From the NCBI GenBank assembly GCA_947175035.1, contig CAMWLG010000015.1, positions 1 to 52,913 on the forward strand: 52,913 nt of DNA, given 5' to 3'. Shown in pieces: positions 52,830 through 52,913 of the stretch (positions are counted from its first letter, which is position 1; each line of letters opens with the position of its first letter). A program made the translations under genes and the position numbers. The notes under the pieces were generated by a model. The model worked only from the letters and a program-made list of their open reading frames with translations. It was not told the DNA's origin and ran no database searches. Origin of the DNA: an uncultured Lachnospiraceae bacterium (GTDB lineage: Bacteria > Bacillota > Clostridia > Lachnospirales > Lachnospiraceae).

Positions 52830-52913
52830 AATTTTGAACCTCCTCGATTAGATTATTGGGGGTGGAAGCCCCCGCGGTAATGCCCACCAGGCGAACAGCT
52901 TTAGGTAGTTCTA
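52810..52913 (-). CDS. ispH: 4-hydroxy-3-methylbut-2-enyl diphosphate reductase IspH, C-terminal end only
   Basis: Only the last 33 residues are in the window, ending ELPKAVRLVGITAGASTPNNLIEEVQ...INF. The VGITAGASTP motif is diagnostic of the IspH C-terminus. IspH is the last, iron-sulfur-dependent step of the MEP isoprenoid pathway. Its stop lies 20 bases inside rpsA in another frame, which means the two genes are translationally coupled. In some Clostridia IspH and S1 are a single fused protein; here they are separate but overlapping. Confidence 0.9.
   Translation of the reverse strand, partial: ELPKAVRLVGITAGASTPNNLIEEVQNYVRINF

Noticed and set aside
1..52913. CRISPR array, prophage or insertion sequence
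   Set aside because: No spaced direct repeats, integrase, capsid or transposase genes were found on either strand.

Overview
The window comes from a low-to-moderate-GC, Gram-positive, probably motile anaerobe of the Clostridia, most like a Lachnospiraceae. The topA-codY-flgB order, an rnfCDGEAB ion-pumping complex, an ispH-rpsA overlap, a SleB/CwlJ-type hydrolase and a Gram-positive type IV pilus cluster without secretin genes all fit that group. This placement rests on gene content and protein motifs, not on a database search. Almost every gene lies on the minus strand.

Layout. (1) 1-3660: 5' part of flgB, then codY and topA, each with a recognisable promoter. (2) 3759-15637: a type IV pilus operon read from a TTGACA-17-TAGAAT promoter at 15609-15637 to a strong terminator at 3759-3795: pilB, pilC, pilA, pilD, a pilM-pilN fusion, a pilO-like gene and four prepilin-like genes, one of them very large. 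No pilT is present. (3) 15640-41121: an apparent operon of 18 genes, about 25 kb, that looks like a phosphonate-decorated cell-surface glycopolymer locus. Its promoter-proximal half holds a small membrane protein, a YidC/Oxa1-TagF fusion, a LicD-type transferase, a nucleotidyltransferase-cytidylyltransferase fusion, a phosphonoacetaldehyde reductase, a phosphoesterase, an epimerase, a LicC-like nucleotidyltransferase, a Rossmann protein, a cytidylyltransferase-PEP mutase fusion and phosphonopyruvate decarboxylase. Its distal half holds four LtaS-like sulfatase-fold membrane transferases and three GT-C glycosyltransferases, all paralogous within their type. (4) 41158-44177: tRNA-Glu, a SleB/CwlJ hydrolase, a forward-strand double-AP2-like protein that appears leaderless, and a membrane-anchored GH25-fold protein whose catalytic Glu is replaced. 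(5) 44234-49354: rnfCDGEAB. (6) 49444-52913: a structured intergenic RNA-like element upstream of a forward-strand RNase H-like exonuclease, then cheR, rpsA and the end of ispH.

How the large locus may work (inference): PEP mutase makes phosphonopyruvate, the decarboxylase makes phosphonoacetaldehyde and the iron-dependent alcohol dehydrogenase reduces it to 2-hydroxyethylphosphonate. No aminotransferase is present, which argues against 2-aminoethylphosphonate. One or both HxGH cytidylyltransferase domains would activate the phosphonate as a CMP ester, and LicD would place it on a glycan. The YidC-TagF fusion would add polyol-phosphate or phosphonate units at the membrane. On the outer face, GT-C enzymes would add sugars from lipid carriers and the sulfatase-fold enzymes would transfer phospho-groups. 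This combination is the best candidate in the window for an undescribed system.
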